A stretch of DNA of 64,000 nt from NCBI GenBank assembly GCA_016946835.1, contig JACVTC010000044.1:591501-655500 (forward strand), in the 5' to 3' direction. The stretch is from Neocallimastix lanati (nom. inval.) (taxonomy: Eukaryota; Neocallimastigomycota; Neocallimastigomycetes; Neocallimastigales; Neocallimastigaceae). The notes under the pieces were generated by a model. That model made no database searches. It was not told where the DNA came from and saw only the letters and a program-made list of their open reading frames with translations. The translations under genes were made by a program, and so were the position numbers. This document shows, piece by piece, positions 45,383 through 56,306 of the stretch. The stretch's first letter is position 1. Each line of letters starts with the position of its first letter.

Positions 45383-46044
45383 TAAAAATAAAAATAAAAA
45401 ATAAAAAATAAAAATAAAAACAAAAATGAAATGAAATTAAAAATAAAAATAAAAATAAAAATAAAAATAAAAATGGAAAACGTAAATATAAATATAAATA
45501 AAAATAAAAAATAAAATATAAAAATAAAAATAAAAATAAAAAATAAAATATAAAAATAAAAAATAAAGTATAAAAATAAAAATAAAAATAAAAAATAAAA
45601 AATAAATATAAAAATAAAAAATAAAAATAAAAATAAAAATAAAAATGGAAAACGTAAATATAAATAAATTAAACGGTAATAAATTAAGAAATATATTATA
45701 TTATAACTAATAAATTTTATTATTAATATTAATAATATTATTATTATTACTATTTGTTATTATTATCATTATTATTATCATTTTTTTTTTTAAATAATGT
45801 ATTCATATTTTATTATATTATTTTTATTTTTAGCTATTATTAATTATATGTTAAAAGAAATAAAAAAAAAAGTTATGATTTAATAGATATTGTTTTTTTC
45901 TAGATATATTATTATATTAGATTTTGTATATTCATTTATTGCTATTTTTGTTATTATTAATATTAATAAATACATTTTATATTATATATATGTATATGTT
46001 ATACATATTTAATTTTATATATTTAAAATTTTAATATTATAACC
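45017..46044. other. Low-complexity intergenic DNA
   Basis: A T run at 45104-45131, then a long (AAAAAT)n-type array at 45293-45660 with two copies of a TGGAAAACGTAAATATAAAT block (near 45474 and 45644). No gene; open frames here are low-complexity artefacts. Confidence 0.75.
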
Positions 46045-47115
46045 TTATAAATATGTTTGTTCTGTTAATCCTAGCCATGTAATTAAAATATGTTCTCTGC
46101 CTATTCTATTTTTTTCTTTTAGATTTTTATCTATTTTTTCAATTAATTCGGTATTATTTAGAGAAATATGTGTCCAATCTAAAAGTTCTATATTATCTAA
46201 ATTATATTTTGTAATATAATTATTTCTTTTTTTGGATGTCATAGTAACATACCATGCATAATTCGTTCTATAGAATAATAATCTTTTTGAAAATGTGCAT
46301 TTAAAAAGTGAATTTTTTAATAATTCTAATTCTTTCAATCTGAGTTTCTTAGCATATTTCCCTTCTTCATTAGAAGATAATTTTAATTCTAATCCATATT
46401 CGTTTAATATTTTCATTTCGTCCATAGATAATAATTTCGCTGATCGTCTAGCACTATCGATTCCATATATATTTTTATTATTATATAATATACCAATAGC
46501 AAACTTTATCTCACTATATTTAATTGCAACACCAACACTTTCTTCATTTTTCAGAAATAATTTTAATTTATGTATACCTACTACCTTATATTCTTTATTC
46601 AAAAGAGGTGAACCAGCTGATCCTAAATCCGTATTAACATTATGATAATAATTAAAACTACGTATAGATTTTATACTTCCATAATTTAGAGACATTATTT
46701 TCTTACGATATTGAAATATTAAAATTGGTTCATTAATTTCAGCATCTTTATCACTTGGAAGAAGAAAATCTGGTTTTATTTCTTCAATTATTTCATCATT
46801 TAATTCTATAAAAGTTACGCCGATTAATTCAGACATAAATATAAAATCTTCATTATTTATTGGAATTTCTATAGCATCTTTTTTATTATTAGCTTTGTAT
46901 AATTTAATTGATTTATTTGATTTGCTTTTTTTTTCATTTAATAAATGATTATTTATTATTAAACCACGAAGTGGATATTCTTTTGATGGAATTGGAATTT
47001 CTATAAAAAATCCTGTACCATAAATATTATCAATTTCTATTAAACATATTGAATTAAAAATGTTATTTTTTAAAGATTTTATATTATCTTTAAAAATGAA
47101 ATTCTCTTTTTCACT
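46045..47115 (-). CDS. Trypsin-like serine peptidase, 5' end incomplete (spliced start?)
   Basis: The frame is open from 47115 (after a TAA) to the stop at 46045, 356 codons. The first in-frame ATG (46836) would delete the N-terminal half of the fold. Upstream of that ATG the frame encodes GTGFFI, and INNHLL with the likely catalytic His. Downstream it has GSAGSP with the likely nucleophile Ser (residue 76 from 46836) and VVGIHK, as in trypsin-like peptidases of the V8/HtrA kind. The position of the acid is unclear; a Glu may stand there. The last 110 residues are charged and unrecognised. Since no ATG opens the frame, short upstream exons are likely. Probably an intracellular peptidase, as no signal peptide is visible. 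Confidence 0.75.
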   Translation of the reverse strand, partial: SEKENFIFKDNIKSLKNNIFNSICLIEIDNIYGTGFFIEIPIPSKEYPLRGLIINNHLLNEKKSKSNKSIKLYKANNKKDAIEIPINNEDFIFMSELIGVTFIELNDEIIEEIKPDFLLPSDKDAEINEPILIFQYRKKIMSLNYGSIKSIRSFNYYHNVNTDLGSAGSPLLNKEYKVVGIHKLKLFLKNEESVGVAIKYSEIKFAIGILYNNKNIYGIDSARRSAKLLSMDEMKILNEYGLELKLSSNEEGKYAKKLRLKELELLKNSLFKCTFSKRLLFYRTNYAWYVTMTSKKRNNYITKYNLDNIELLDWTHISLNNTELIEKIDKNLKEKNRIGREHILITWLGLTEQTYL

Positions 47116-47333
47116 TTAATTGAAATTTAAATAATAAAATTTTTTTATTATTTCATTATTATTAATAAAATTTTAAATTAAAAATGAACAAACAAACAAA
47201 CAAAAAATAAATGTTTCAATAAATATATTATTTTTTAATAATTATTATTTGAAAGAGTATATACGATGTATATTGAATTAATTAAATTTATAAATTAATA
47301 TTAAATATATATTAATTATTTAAATATATATAC

Positions 47334-47548
47334 CTATTTGAATTTTCACTTTCACTGAACGTAATTTTTTTTATTTTTTTTTTTTTTAAAGAATATATGA
47401 TAATATATTATATTATTTAGAAATATATACAAATATTTAAAAATTATTTAATATATTATATTATTTAGAAATATATACAAATATTTAAGTATTATTTTTA
47501 AAATCAATTATATAATAATATTAAAATCAAACCTATTTGAATCTTCAT
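47334..47548 (-). other. Candidate micro-exons upstream of the peptidase gene
   Basis: ATGAAGATTCAAATAG at 47533-47548 is followed by GT. TGAAAGTGAAAATTCAAATAG at 47334-47354 is preceded by CAG and followed by GTATAT. The two are near-duplicates. Joined in this order to the AG acceptor at 47106-47107 they keep the peptidase frame. Speculative without RNA evidence; the intervening DNA repeats AAATATTTGTATATATTTCT twice. Confidence 0.35.
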
Positions 47549-47627
47549 TTTTAGTGTTTATAACTTTTTAAAAATTTATATATAAATAAATTTAATTTTA
47601 TATTAATAATTAGTAAATAATAAATCA

Positions 47628-50600
47628 CTAATAATTAAAAATTATATATAAATATTTACATTCGGAGATAGTTTTTACTTCTTTATTTATCGATCCTTCA
47701 GCAATTTCTAATGGGGTATATCCATAAAAATTTTTTACATTTGATAATTCATTATTCTTACTATTCAGCATTTTTATTATTTTAGGATTATTTAAATAAG
47801 ACGAAATATGCAAAGGAAAATTATTTTTTTTATCTTGTATTGTAATATTTGCATTGTGATTCAAAAGAATATCTACTAATTTTTCATTTTTAAAATAACA
47901 TGCTGCTAATAAAGGATTAATTCCATAATTAGATTTCTTATCTATTTTAATTTTTTCATATTTTAATAAACATTTCACTAATTCTATATTTCCTTTTTTG
48001 CATGCAATGATTAATGATGTATCGCCATCTTTATTATTTTTATTAATATTTTCTCCATTCTTAATTAATTCTTCTACTTTCTCAATATTACCTTTTTTAC
48101 ATTCAATTGTTATTGAAGTTTCATTATAATTTCTTTCTCTTTTTTCTCTTTTCTCTTTTTCCCTTATATTGATTTCATTAAATTCTTCTGAAAAATAACT
48201 ATTTTCTTTAAATATTATTTCTATTACATTTTTATTTTTGTATCTATATAAAAGTTTAATTAATTTTTTATTAATTTGTGAAATTTTTTTTAATTTAGTA
48301 TTGTGGTAATTCGAAATCAAATTATCAATATGTTCTTCATTAATCACTAATTTAATATTAATTTTTATTGCATACTGAACTAATAATTCAAATAAAATTG
48401 TATTATTGTTATTAATTGCTTCAAATATTGGGAAATCTGAACTAATATTTTTTTCATTAATTTCTAAAGTAGTGCCATTTTCATTGGCATAATCTATTAA
48501 TAATTTAACAATTTCAGTATTATTATTTTTACTAGCTTCTAAAATTGGATAACATCCATTAATATCTTTTTCATTAATAAATAAATTAATTTTATTTTCA
48601 TTGGCATAATCCATTAATAATGTAACTATTTCAATATTATTATCATTAATGGCTTTTAAAAGTGGATAATCCTCATTTTTATCTTTTACATTTATATCTA
48701 ATAAAATTTCATTTTTATTTATATAATCTATTAATAATTTGAACACTTTAATATCATTTATAGCAACAAATATTGGAAAATTTCCTGTTAAGCATTTTTC
48801 ATTAATATTTAAAATAGTATTATTGTTATTTGCATAATTTATTAATAAACTTAACATTTCAGTATTATTATAGCTAGTGGCTAACATAATTGAATCATTA
48901 TTATATTCTATTTCTTTTTGATTTAAATCTAAAATAATATTGTTATCATTAGCATAATCAATTAATAATTTAATTGAATTAGTATTATCATATAAAACTC
49001 CTCTTAAAAGTGGATTCCATTTATATTCATTTGTTTCATTAATTTTTAAAATAATATTATTTTTATTGCAGTAATCCATTAACAGTTCAACTATTTCAAT
49101 ATTTGTTATAGAAAGTAAAAGTGGAAAATTGCCTTCATCATCTTTTTCATTAATATCCAAAATTATATTATTTTCATCAGCATAATCTAGTAGTAATTTT
49201 ACAATTTCAATATTTTTTTTCCTTATTGCTTTAATAAGTAAATTATCACCATAATTATCCTTATGCTTTAAATCTAAAGGGATATTATTATTTTTGGTAT
49301 AATCTATTAAAAATTTAATTGTTTCATTATAATTGTATTCTATAGCAGGAAAGAGTGGATTAAATCCATGTAAATCTTCTTCGTTAATATTTAAAATAAT
49401 ATCATTTTTAGAGGCATAGCTCACTAATAATTTTGTCGTTTCAATATTGCTTACAGCGAATAAAAGTGTAAAACTTCCATTATTTGTTTTTTCATTTACA
49501 TTCAATAAAAGATTATTTCTATTGGCATAATCTATTAATAATTCAAAAATTTCAAAATTATTTTTAAAAGCAGCTATTAGAAGTGGATAATCCCCATATT
49601 CGTCTTTTTCATTCAAATTCAAAGTAATATCATTTTTATTGGCATAATCTATTAATAAATCAACCATTTCAATATTATTATTAGAAATGGCATATAAAAG
49701 TGGATAATATCCATTTCTATCTTTTCTATTTATTTTTAATATAATTTTTTTTTCATTGGCATAATCTATTAATAGTTTAATAATCTCAATATTATTAATA
49801 GATGTAGCTTTTAAGAGTGGATACCATCCATTATCATTTTTTTCATTTATTTCCAAAATAATATTATTTTTATTGGCATAACCTATTAATAATTTAACCA
49901 TCTCAACATTACTAATAGTAGTGGCACTTAAAATTGGATAAGATCCATATTCGTCTTTTTCATTCAAATTCAAGGTAATATCATTTTTATTGGCATAATC
50001 GATTAATAAATCAATCATTTCAATATTATTAATAGATGTAGCTTTTAAGAGAGGATAAGACCCATTTTCATTTTTTTCATTTATTTCCAAAGTAATATTA
50101 TTTTTATTGGCATAACCTATTAATAGTTTAACCATCTCAACATCATTAATAGTAGTGGCACTTAAAAGTGGATAAGATCCATATTCGTCTTTTTCATTCA
50201 AATTCAAAGTAATATTATTTTTATTGGCATAATCTATTAATAATTTAATCATTTCAATATTATTATGGTTAATAACTTTTAAAAGTGGATAATCATAATC
50301 TTCCTCTTCATATTTTTCATTTAAATTCAAAATAATATTATTTTCATTTGCATAATTAATTAATGATTTAAAAATTTCAAAATTATTTTTAAAAGCAGCT
50401 ATTAAAAGTGGATAGTTTCCATGCTCGTCTTTTTCATTTATTTCCAAAGTAATATTATTTTTATTGGCATAATCAATTAATAATTGAACCATTTCAATAT
50501 TATTATTATTAGTAGCTTTTAAAAGTGGATACCATCCATTTTTATTTTTTTCATTCAAATTCAAAATAATTTTATTTCTATTGGCATAATTTATTAATAA

Positions 50601-53600
50601 TTCAACTATTTCAATATTATTATAATAAGTGGCAAATAAAAGTGGATAATCCTCATGAGCGTCTTTTTCATTTATTTCCAAAGTAATATTATTTTTATTG
50701 CTATAATCAATTAATAATTTAACCATTTCATTATTATTTTCTTTAATGGCTTCCAAAAGTGGATACCATCCATATTTGTTTTTATCACACAATTCCAAAA
50801 TAATTTTATTCGTATTGGAATAATTCATTAATAATTGAACTATTTTAAAATTATTATTTAGGAAGGCATATAAAAATGGATAATATCCATTTTTATTTTT
50901 TTTATTCAAATTCAAAATAACATTATTGTTATTGGCATAATTTATTAATAATTGAACCATTTCAATATGATTTTCTTTAATAGCCTTTAAAAGTGGATAA
51001 TTTCCATTATTATCTTCTTTATTTAATTCCAAAATAATTTTATTTTTATTTGCATAATTTATTAATAATTTAACTATTTCAATATTATTATTTGAAATGG
51101 CAAATAAAAGTGGATAATCCCCATTACAGTCTTCTTCATTTAATTCCAAAATAATTTTATTTTCAATGGCATAATCCATTAATAATTGAATCATTTCAAT
51201 ATTATTTTCTCTAATAGATTTTAAAATTGGATAATTTCCATGCACATTTTTTTCATTTACTTTCAATAATATATTATTTTTATTGGCATAATCAATTAAT
51301 AATTGAACTATTTCAATATTATTATTATAGATAGCTTCTAAAAGTGGATACCATCCATATTTGTTTCTATCATACAATTTCAAAATAATTTTATTTTTAT
51401 TTGCATAATTTATTAATAATTTAACTATTTCAATATTATTATTTGAAATTGCAAATAAAAGTGGATAATCCCCATTATTGTCTTCTTCATTTAATTCCAA
51501 AATAATTTTATTTTCATTGGCATAATCCATCAATAATTGAACCATTTCAATATTATTATTTCTGGTAGTATATAAAAGTGAATAATATTGATTTTCATTT
51601 TTTTCATTTAAATTCAAAATTTTTTTATTTTTATTGGAATAGTCTATTAATAATTTAACTAAATCAATATTATTATAAGAAATTGCAAATAAAAGTGGAT
51701 AAAAACCATTTCTATCTTTTTCATTTAATTCTAAAGTAATATTATTTTTAATGGCATAATCTATTAATAATTTAAAAATTTCAACATTATTTTCATTAAT
51801 GGCTTCTAAAAGTGGATAAAATCCATATTTGTTTTTATCGTACAATTCCAAAATAATATTTTTTTCATTTGCATAATCCATTAATAATTTAATCATTTCA
51901 TTATTATTATTAGCAGTGGCTTTTAAAAGTGGATACCATCCAATTTTACTTTTTTCATTCAAATTCAAAATAATATTATTTTTATTGGCATAATCTATTA
52001 ATAGCTTAACCATTTCAATATTCTTACCATTAGTTGCATATAAAAGTGGATACTCTCCATCTTCATCTTTTTCATTTATTTTCAAAATAATGTTATTTTC
52101 ATTGGCATATTTTATTAATAATTGAACCATTTCAATATTATTATTATCAATGGCCCTTAAAAGAGGATAACATCCAATTTCATTTTTTTCATTCAAATTC
52201 AAAATAATTTTATTTTTATAGGTATAATCTATTAATAATTTAACTATTTCAATATTATTATTATCAATGGCTTTTAAAAGTGGATAATCCTTTTGTATAT
52301 CTTTTTCATTTATTTTCAAAACAATTTTATTTTCATTGGCATAATCAATTAATAATTTAAAAATTTCAATATTATTTTTATTAATGGCAATTAAAAGTGG
52401 ATAAAATCCATATTTATTTTCTTTTTCATTTATTTCCAAAATAATATTATTATCATTGGCATAATTTATTAATAATTGAAGAATTTCAATATTCTTACCA
52501 TTAGTGGCATATAAAAGTGGATACTCACCATCATCATCTTTTTCATTTATTTTCAAAATAATATTATTTTCATTGGCATATTTTATTAATAATTGAACCA
52601 TTTCAATATTATTATTATCAATGGCAATTAAGAGTGGATAAAATCCATATTTATTTTCTTTTTCATTTATTTCCAAAATAATATTATTATCATTGGCATA
52701 ATTTATTAATAATTGAAGAATTTCAATATTCTTACCATTAGTGGCATATAAAAGTGGATACTCACCATCATCATCTTTTTCATTTATTTTCAAAATAATA
52801 TTATTTTCATTGGCATATTTTATTAATAATTGAACCATTTCAATATTCTTACCATTAGTGGCACATAAAAGTGGATAACATCCATTTTCATTCTTTTTTT
52901 TCAAGTTCAAAATATCATTATTTTTATTGGCATAATCTATTAATAATTTAACTATATCAATATTATTATTATCAGCAGCATTTAAAAGAGGATAATCTCC
53001 ATTATTGTTTTCTTCATTCAACTTCAAAATAATATCATTTTTATTGGAATAATCTATTAATAATCTAACTATTTCAATATTATTATTTTTATCAATGGCA
53101 TTTAAAAGTGGATAATCCCCATTTTTGTCTTTTTCATTTACATCCAATAAAAAATCATTTTGATTGGCATTATATATTAATAATTTAACTATATCAATAT
53201 TATTCTTATCAATGGCACTTAAAAGTGGATACCATCCAATTTCATTTTTTTTACTTAAATTCAAAATAATATCATTTTCATTGATATAATCTATTAGTAA
53301 TTTAACTATATCAATATTGTTTTTATCAATGGCACTTAAAAGTGGATAATCCCCATTTTTGTCTTTTTCATTAACATCCAATAAAAAATCATTTTGATTG
53401 GCATAATCTATTAATAATTTAACTATATCAATATTATTCTTATCAGTAGCACTTAAAAGTGGATAACATCCATTTTCATTTTTTTTGTTTAAATTCAAAA
53501 TATCATTATCATTATTTTTATTGGCATAATCTATTAATAATTTAACTATATCAATATTATTATTATCAGCGGCATTTAAAAGAGGATAATCTCCATTATT

Positions 53601-56306
53601 GTTTTCTTCATTCAACTTCAAAATAATATTATTTTTATTGGAATAATCTATTAATAATCTAACTATTTCAATATTATTATTTTTATCAATGGCATTTAAA
53701 AGTGGATAATCCCCATTTTTGTCTTTTTTATTTATATCCAATAAAAAATCATTTTGATTGGCATAATCTATTAATAATTTAACTATATCAATATTATTTT
53801 TATCAATGGCACTTAAAAGTGGATAATTTCCATTATTGTTTTCTTCATTCAACTTCAAAATAATATTATTTTTATTGGAATAATCTATTAATAATTTAAC
53901 TATTTCAATATCATTATTATCAGTGGCTTTTAAAAGAGGATAATCTCCATCATTGTCTTTTTCATTTATTTCTAAAATAATTTTATTTTCATTAGCATAA
54001 TCTATTAATAATTTAACCATTACACTATTATCATTATTAGTGGCACTTAAAAGTGGATACCATCCAATTTTACTTTGTTCATTCAACTTTAAAATAATAT
54101 TATTTTCATTAGTATAAGTTATTAATAATTTTACTATTTCAACATTATTATTATTAGTGGCTTTTAAAAGTGGATAATCTCTATTATTGTCTTTTTTATT
54201 TATTTTCAAGGTAATTTTATTGTTATTAGCATACTCTATTAATAATTTAACTATCTCAATATTATTTTTATCAGTGGCCTCTAAAAGCGAATAAGATCCA
54301 TTATTATCTTTTTTATTTATTTTCAAGGTAATGTTATTGTTATTAGCATATGCTATTAATAATTTAAAAATTTCAAAATTATTTTTAAAAGCAGCTTTTA
54401 AGAGTGGATAATCCCCATGAGCGTCTTTGTCATTTATTTCTAAAACAACATTATTTTTATTGGCATAATCTATTAATAGGTTAATCATTTCAATATTATT
54501 AATAGAAGTAGCACTTAAAAGTGGATAAGATCCATTTTCATTTTTTTCATTCAAATCCAAAATAATTTTATTTTTATTGGCATAATCTATCAATAATTTA
54601 ACCATATCAATATTATTATTAGATGTAGCAAATAAAAGTGAATAATTTCCATTTTTATCTTTTTCATTTATTTTCAAAACAATATTATTTTTATTGGCAT
54701 AATCTATTAATAGGTTAACCATGTTAATATTATCAATAGAAGTAGCACTTAAAAATGGATTATTTCTCTTTTCATTTTCTTTATTTAATTCTAAAATAAT
54801 ATTATTTTTGTTGGCATAGTTTATTAATAATATAAACATGTTAATATTATTCCTGTCAGTGGCTTTTAAAAGTGGATAATCTTCATCATCATTTAATCTA
54901 TCTATATTCAATAGTATATCATTTTTTTTAGCATCGTTTATTACTGACTTTAAACTGTCAATATCATTACTATTTAAGGAATCGAGAAATCTTTTTTTAA
55001 TGGTAATCTCTTTTTCCATTATTGATTCTTTATCTTTATTTTTTTCATCATTAATCATTTCAAAAAGTTTACTCTTTTCACAATAGTTGATATCGATTAA
55101 TTTCTCATTTTTATATTTAATTAATAATTTGATAAATTCATGTTTAATTTCTGAAATACTTTTTAAATTAGTTTTTGTATTAGGATTAGAAATAACATCT
55201 TCGATATCATCTTCAAATATGATAAATTTAATATTTTTAACTTTGGCATATTCAATTAATAATTCAAATAATTTTTGATTGTTATTATCTATTACTCCAA
55301 ATAATGGGAAATAATTATCGTTATTTTTATCATTAATTTCTAAAATAATATTATTTTTATTAGCGTAATTTATTAATGTTTGTACCATTTCAATATTATT
55401 GTTATCAACGGCCAACAAAAGTGGATAATTTCCAAATTCGGTTTCTTTACTATTTAAATCTAAAGTGATATCATTTTTACTGGCATAATCTATTAATAAT
55501 TTAACTATTTCAATATTATTCTTGTAAGAGGCTTTTAAAAATAAATTGCATTCATTTGAGTCTTTTTCATTTATATTTAAAATAATTCTGTATCTATTGG
55601 TATATTCTATTAATTGTTTAACACTGTCAATGTTATTATTATTAATAGCTTCAAAAAGTGAAGTAATAATTTCTATTTCATTTAATTTTTTTGTAGGTAA
55701 TTTCTCTTTCGACATAACAAAAGAATGAAAAGCGGCTAATTGATCTTGCGTATTAGGATCTTCTTTCCATTTTTTTGAATTTACAAAAAAAGTTGGAATT
55801 TGTAGATTACTATTTCCACATCTGGAACATTCTCTAATGATTTTTAATATAGCATTTTGAGTTTCATTTTTTATTGATGTTTTATCGTCTTCAGTCATTT
55901 CATCTTTATACCATTTAGTGAAAACCACACAAACATGATTAAAAAAATCAGGATGATTAAAAAATTGATAAGTTAATTTTATTAAATTTATAGTACCAAA
56001 AGATAATTCGGGGTATTGCCCATTTATTATAATAGCTATTACGTTAACACCTTTATTCCAATCTAACAAAAATTGAGTCATTTGTTTAAATTGTTCCGCT
56101 TCAAGAGTTTCAAGATCTTTCAATCCTTGAGAATCAATACCGATTCTTTCCACCTTATCAATTATAGTACTGGCAGAACTTGTGATAAATGTTCTAGATT
56201 TTGATTTTGTTGCTAATTCAAATTCATTTTTCTGAAGATAGGCATTTAAAAATGAACTTTTACCATCACCATGACGTCCTAAGACTAAAGTTACAAAATT
56301 TTTCAT
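47628..56306 (-). CDS. Giant AIG1-like GTPase / ankyrin-repeat protein (2892 aa)
   Basis: Residues 1-205 form a P-loop GTPase domain: GRHGDGKS at 10-17, DSQG at 58-61 as switch motif, FTKW near 129-132 as a degenerate NKxD motif, NSKK near 176. This fits the AIG1/GIMAP type best. Four ankyrin-like units (about 210-365) and a linker lead to 56 tandem units (476 to about 2660) of about 39 residues, pattern YPLLxAxxNNNIExVKLLIDYA, then NIILxLNEK. The C-terminus (2728-2880) has about five canonical 33-residue ankyrin repeats. No membrane segment. The design, a nucleotide switch with a repeat sensor, resembles NLR-type receptors. The reading frame is unbroken. The last nine residues could be intron read-through, as a good GTAAAT donor lies at 47659. 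Confidence 0.9.
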   Translation of the reverse strand: MKNFVTLVLGRHGDGKSSFLNAYLQKNEFELATKSKSRTFITSSASTIIDKVERIGIDSQGLKDLETLEAEQFKQMTQFLLDWNKGVNVIAIIINGQYPELSFGTINLIKLTYQFFNHPDFFNHVCVVFTKWYKDEMTEDDKTSIKNETQNAILKIIRECSRCGNSNLQIPTFFVNSKKWKEDPNTQDQLAAFHSFVMSKEKLPTKKLNEIEIITSLFEAINNNNIDSVKQLIEYTNRYRIILNINEKDSNECNLFLKASYKNNIEIVKLLIDYASKNDITLDLNSKETEFGNYPLLLAVDNNNIEMVQTLINYANKNNIILEINDKNNDNYFPLFGVIDNNNQKLFELLIEYAKVKNIKFIIFEDDIEDVISNPNTKTNLKSISEIKHEFIKLLIKYKNEKLIDINYCEKSKLFEMINDEKNKDKESIMEKEITIKKRFLDSLNSNDIDSLKSVINDAKKNDILLNIDRLNDDEDYPLLKATDRNNINMFILLINYANKNNIILELNKENEKRNNPFLSATSIDNINMVNLLIDYANKNNIVLKINEKDKNGNYSLLFATSNNNIDMVKLLIDYANKNKIILDLNEKNENGSYPLLSATSINNIEMINLLIDYANKNNVVLEINDKDAHGDYPLLKAAFKNNFEIFKLLIAYANNNNITLKINKKDNNGSYSLLEATDKNNIEIVKLLIEYANNNKITLKINKKDNNRDYPLLKATNNNNVEIVKLLITYTNENNIILKLNEQSKIGWYPLLSATNNDNSVMVKLLIDYANENKIILEINEKDNDGDYPLLKATDNNDIEIVKLLIDYSNKNNIILKLNEENNNGNYPLLSAIDKNNIDIVKLLIDYANQNDFLLDINKKDKNGDYPLLNAIDKNNNIEIVRLLIDYSNKNNIILKLNEENNNGDYPLLNAADNNNIDIVKLLIDYANKNNDNDILNLNKKNENGCYPLLSATDKNNIDIVKLLIDYANQNDFLLDVNEKDKNGDYPLLSAIDKNNIDIVKLLIDYINENDIILNLSKKNEIGWYPLLSAIDKNNIDIVKLLIYNANQNDFLLDVNEKDKNGDYPLLNAIDKNNNIEIVRLLIDYSNKNDIILKLNEENNNGDYPLLNAADNNNIDIVKLLIDYANKNNDILNLKKKNENGCYPLLCATNGKNIEMVQLLIKYANENNIILKINEKDDDGEYPLLYATNGKNIEILQLLINYANDNNIILEINEKENKYGFYPLLIAIDNNNIEMVQLLIKYANENNIILKINEKDDDGEYPLLYATNGKNIEILQLLINYANDNNIILEINEKENKYGFYPLLIAINKNNIEIFKLLIDYANENKIVLKINEKDIQKDYPLLKAIDNNNIEIVKLLIDYTYKNKIILNLNEKNEIGCYPLLRAIDNNNIEMVQLLIKYANENNIILKINEKDEDGEYPLLYATNGKNIEMVKLLIDYANKNNIILNLNEKSKIGWYPLLKATANNNNEMIKLLMDYANEKNIILELYDKNKYGFYPLLEAINENNVEIFKLLIDYAIKNNITLELNEKDRNGFYPLLFAISYNNIDLVKLLIDYSNKNKKILNLNEKNENQYYSLLYTTRNNNIEMVQLLMDYANENKIILELNEEDNNGDYPLLFAISNNNIEIVKLLINYANKNKIILKLYDRNKYGWYPLLEAIYNNNIEIVQLLIDYANKNNILLKVNEKNVHGNYPILKSIRENNIEMIQLLMDYAIENKIILELNEEDCNGDYPLLFAISNNNIEIVKLLINYANKNKIILELNKEDNNGNYPLLKAIKENHIEMVQLLINYANNNNVILNLNKKNKNGYYPFLYAFLNNNFKIVQLLMNYSNTNKIILELCDKNKYGWYPLLEAIKENNNEMVKLLIDYSNKNNITLEINEKDAHEDYPLLFATYYNNIEIVELLINYANRNKIILNLNEKNKNGWYPLLKATNNNNIEMVQLLIDYANKNNITLEINEKDEHGNYPLLIAAFKNNFEIFKSLINYANENNIILNLNEKYEEEDYDYPLLKVINHNNIEMIKLLIDYANKNNITLNLNEKDEYGSYPLLSATTINDVEMVKLLIGYANKNNITLEINEKNENGSYPLLKATSINNIEMIDLLIDYANKNDITLNLNEKDEYGSYPILSATTISNVEMVKLLIGYANKNNIILEINEKNDNGWYPLLKATSINNIEIIKLLIDYANEKKIILKINRKDRNGYYPLLYAISNNNIEMVDLLIDYANKNDITLNLNEKDEYGDYPLLIAAFKNNFEIFELLIDYANRNNLLLNVNEKTNNGSFTLLFAVSNIETTKLLVSYASKNDIILNINEEDLHGFNPLFPAIEYNYNETIKFLIDYTKNNNIPLDLKHKDNYGDNLLIKAIRKKNIEIVKLLLDYADENNIILDINEKDDEGNFPLLLSITNIEIVELLMDYCNKNNIILKINETNEYKWNPLLRGVLYDNTNSIKLLIDYANDNNIILDLNQKEIEYNNDSIMLATSYNNTEMLSLLINYANNNNTILNINEKCLTGNFPIFVAINDIKVFKLLIDYINKNEILLDINVKDKNEDYPLLKAINDNNIEIVTLLMDYANENKINLFINEKDINGCYPILEASKNNNTEIVKLLIDYANENGTTLEINEKNISSDFPIFEAINNNNTILFELLVQYAIKINIKLVINEEHIDNLISNYHNTKLKKISQINKKLIKLLYRYKNKNVIEIIFKENSYFSEEFNEINIREKEKREKRERNYNETSITIECKKGNIEKVEELIKNGENINKNNKDGDTSLIIACKKGNIELVKCLLKYEKIKIDKKSNYGINPLLAACYFKNEKLVDILLNHNANITIQDKKNNFPLHISSYLNNPKIIKMLNSKNNELSNVKNFYGYTPLEIAEGSINKEVKTISECKYLYIIFNY
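52384..52857 (-). repeat. 237-bp tandem duplication inside the ankyrin gene
   Basis: Two ankyrin units (79 codons) are repeated almost exactly with period 237, from 52384 and from 52621. A larger pattern is also visible: the unit pair with NAIDKNNNIEIVRLL then NAADNNNIDIVKLL recurs five units apart. Confidence 0.85.

Noticed and set aside
45205-45423. Open frame on the minus strand, Phe/Tyr-rich
   Set aside because: Translation of the (AAAAAT)n array; no coding character.
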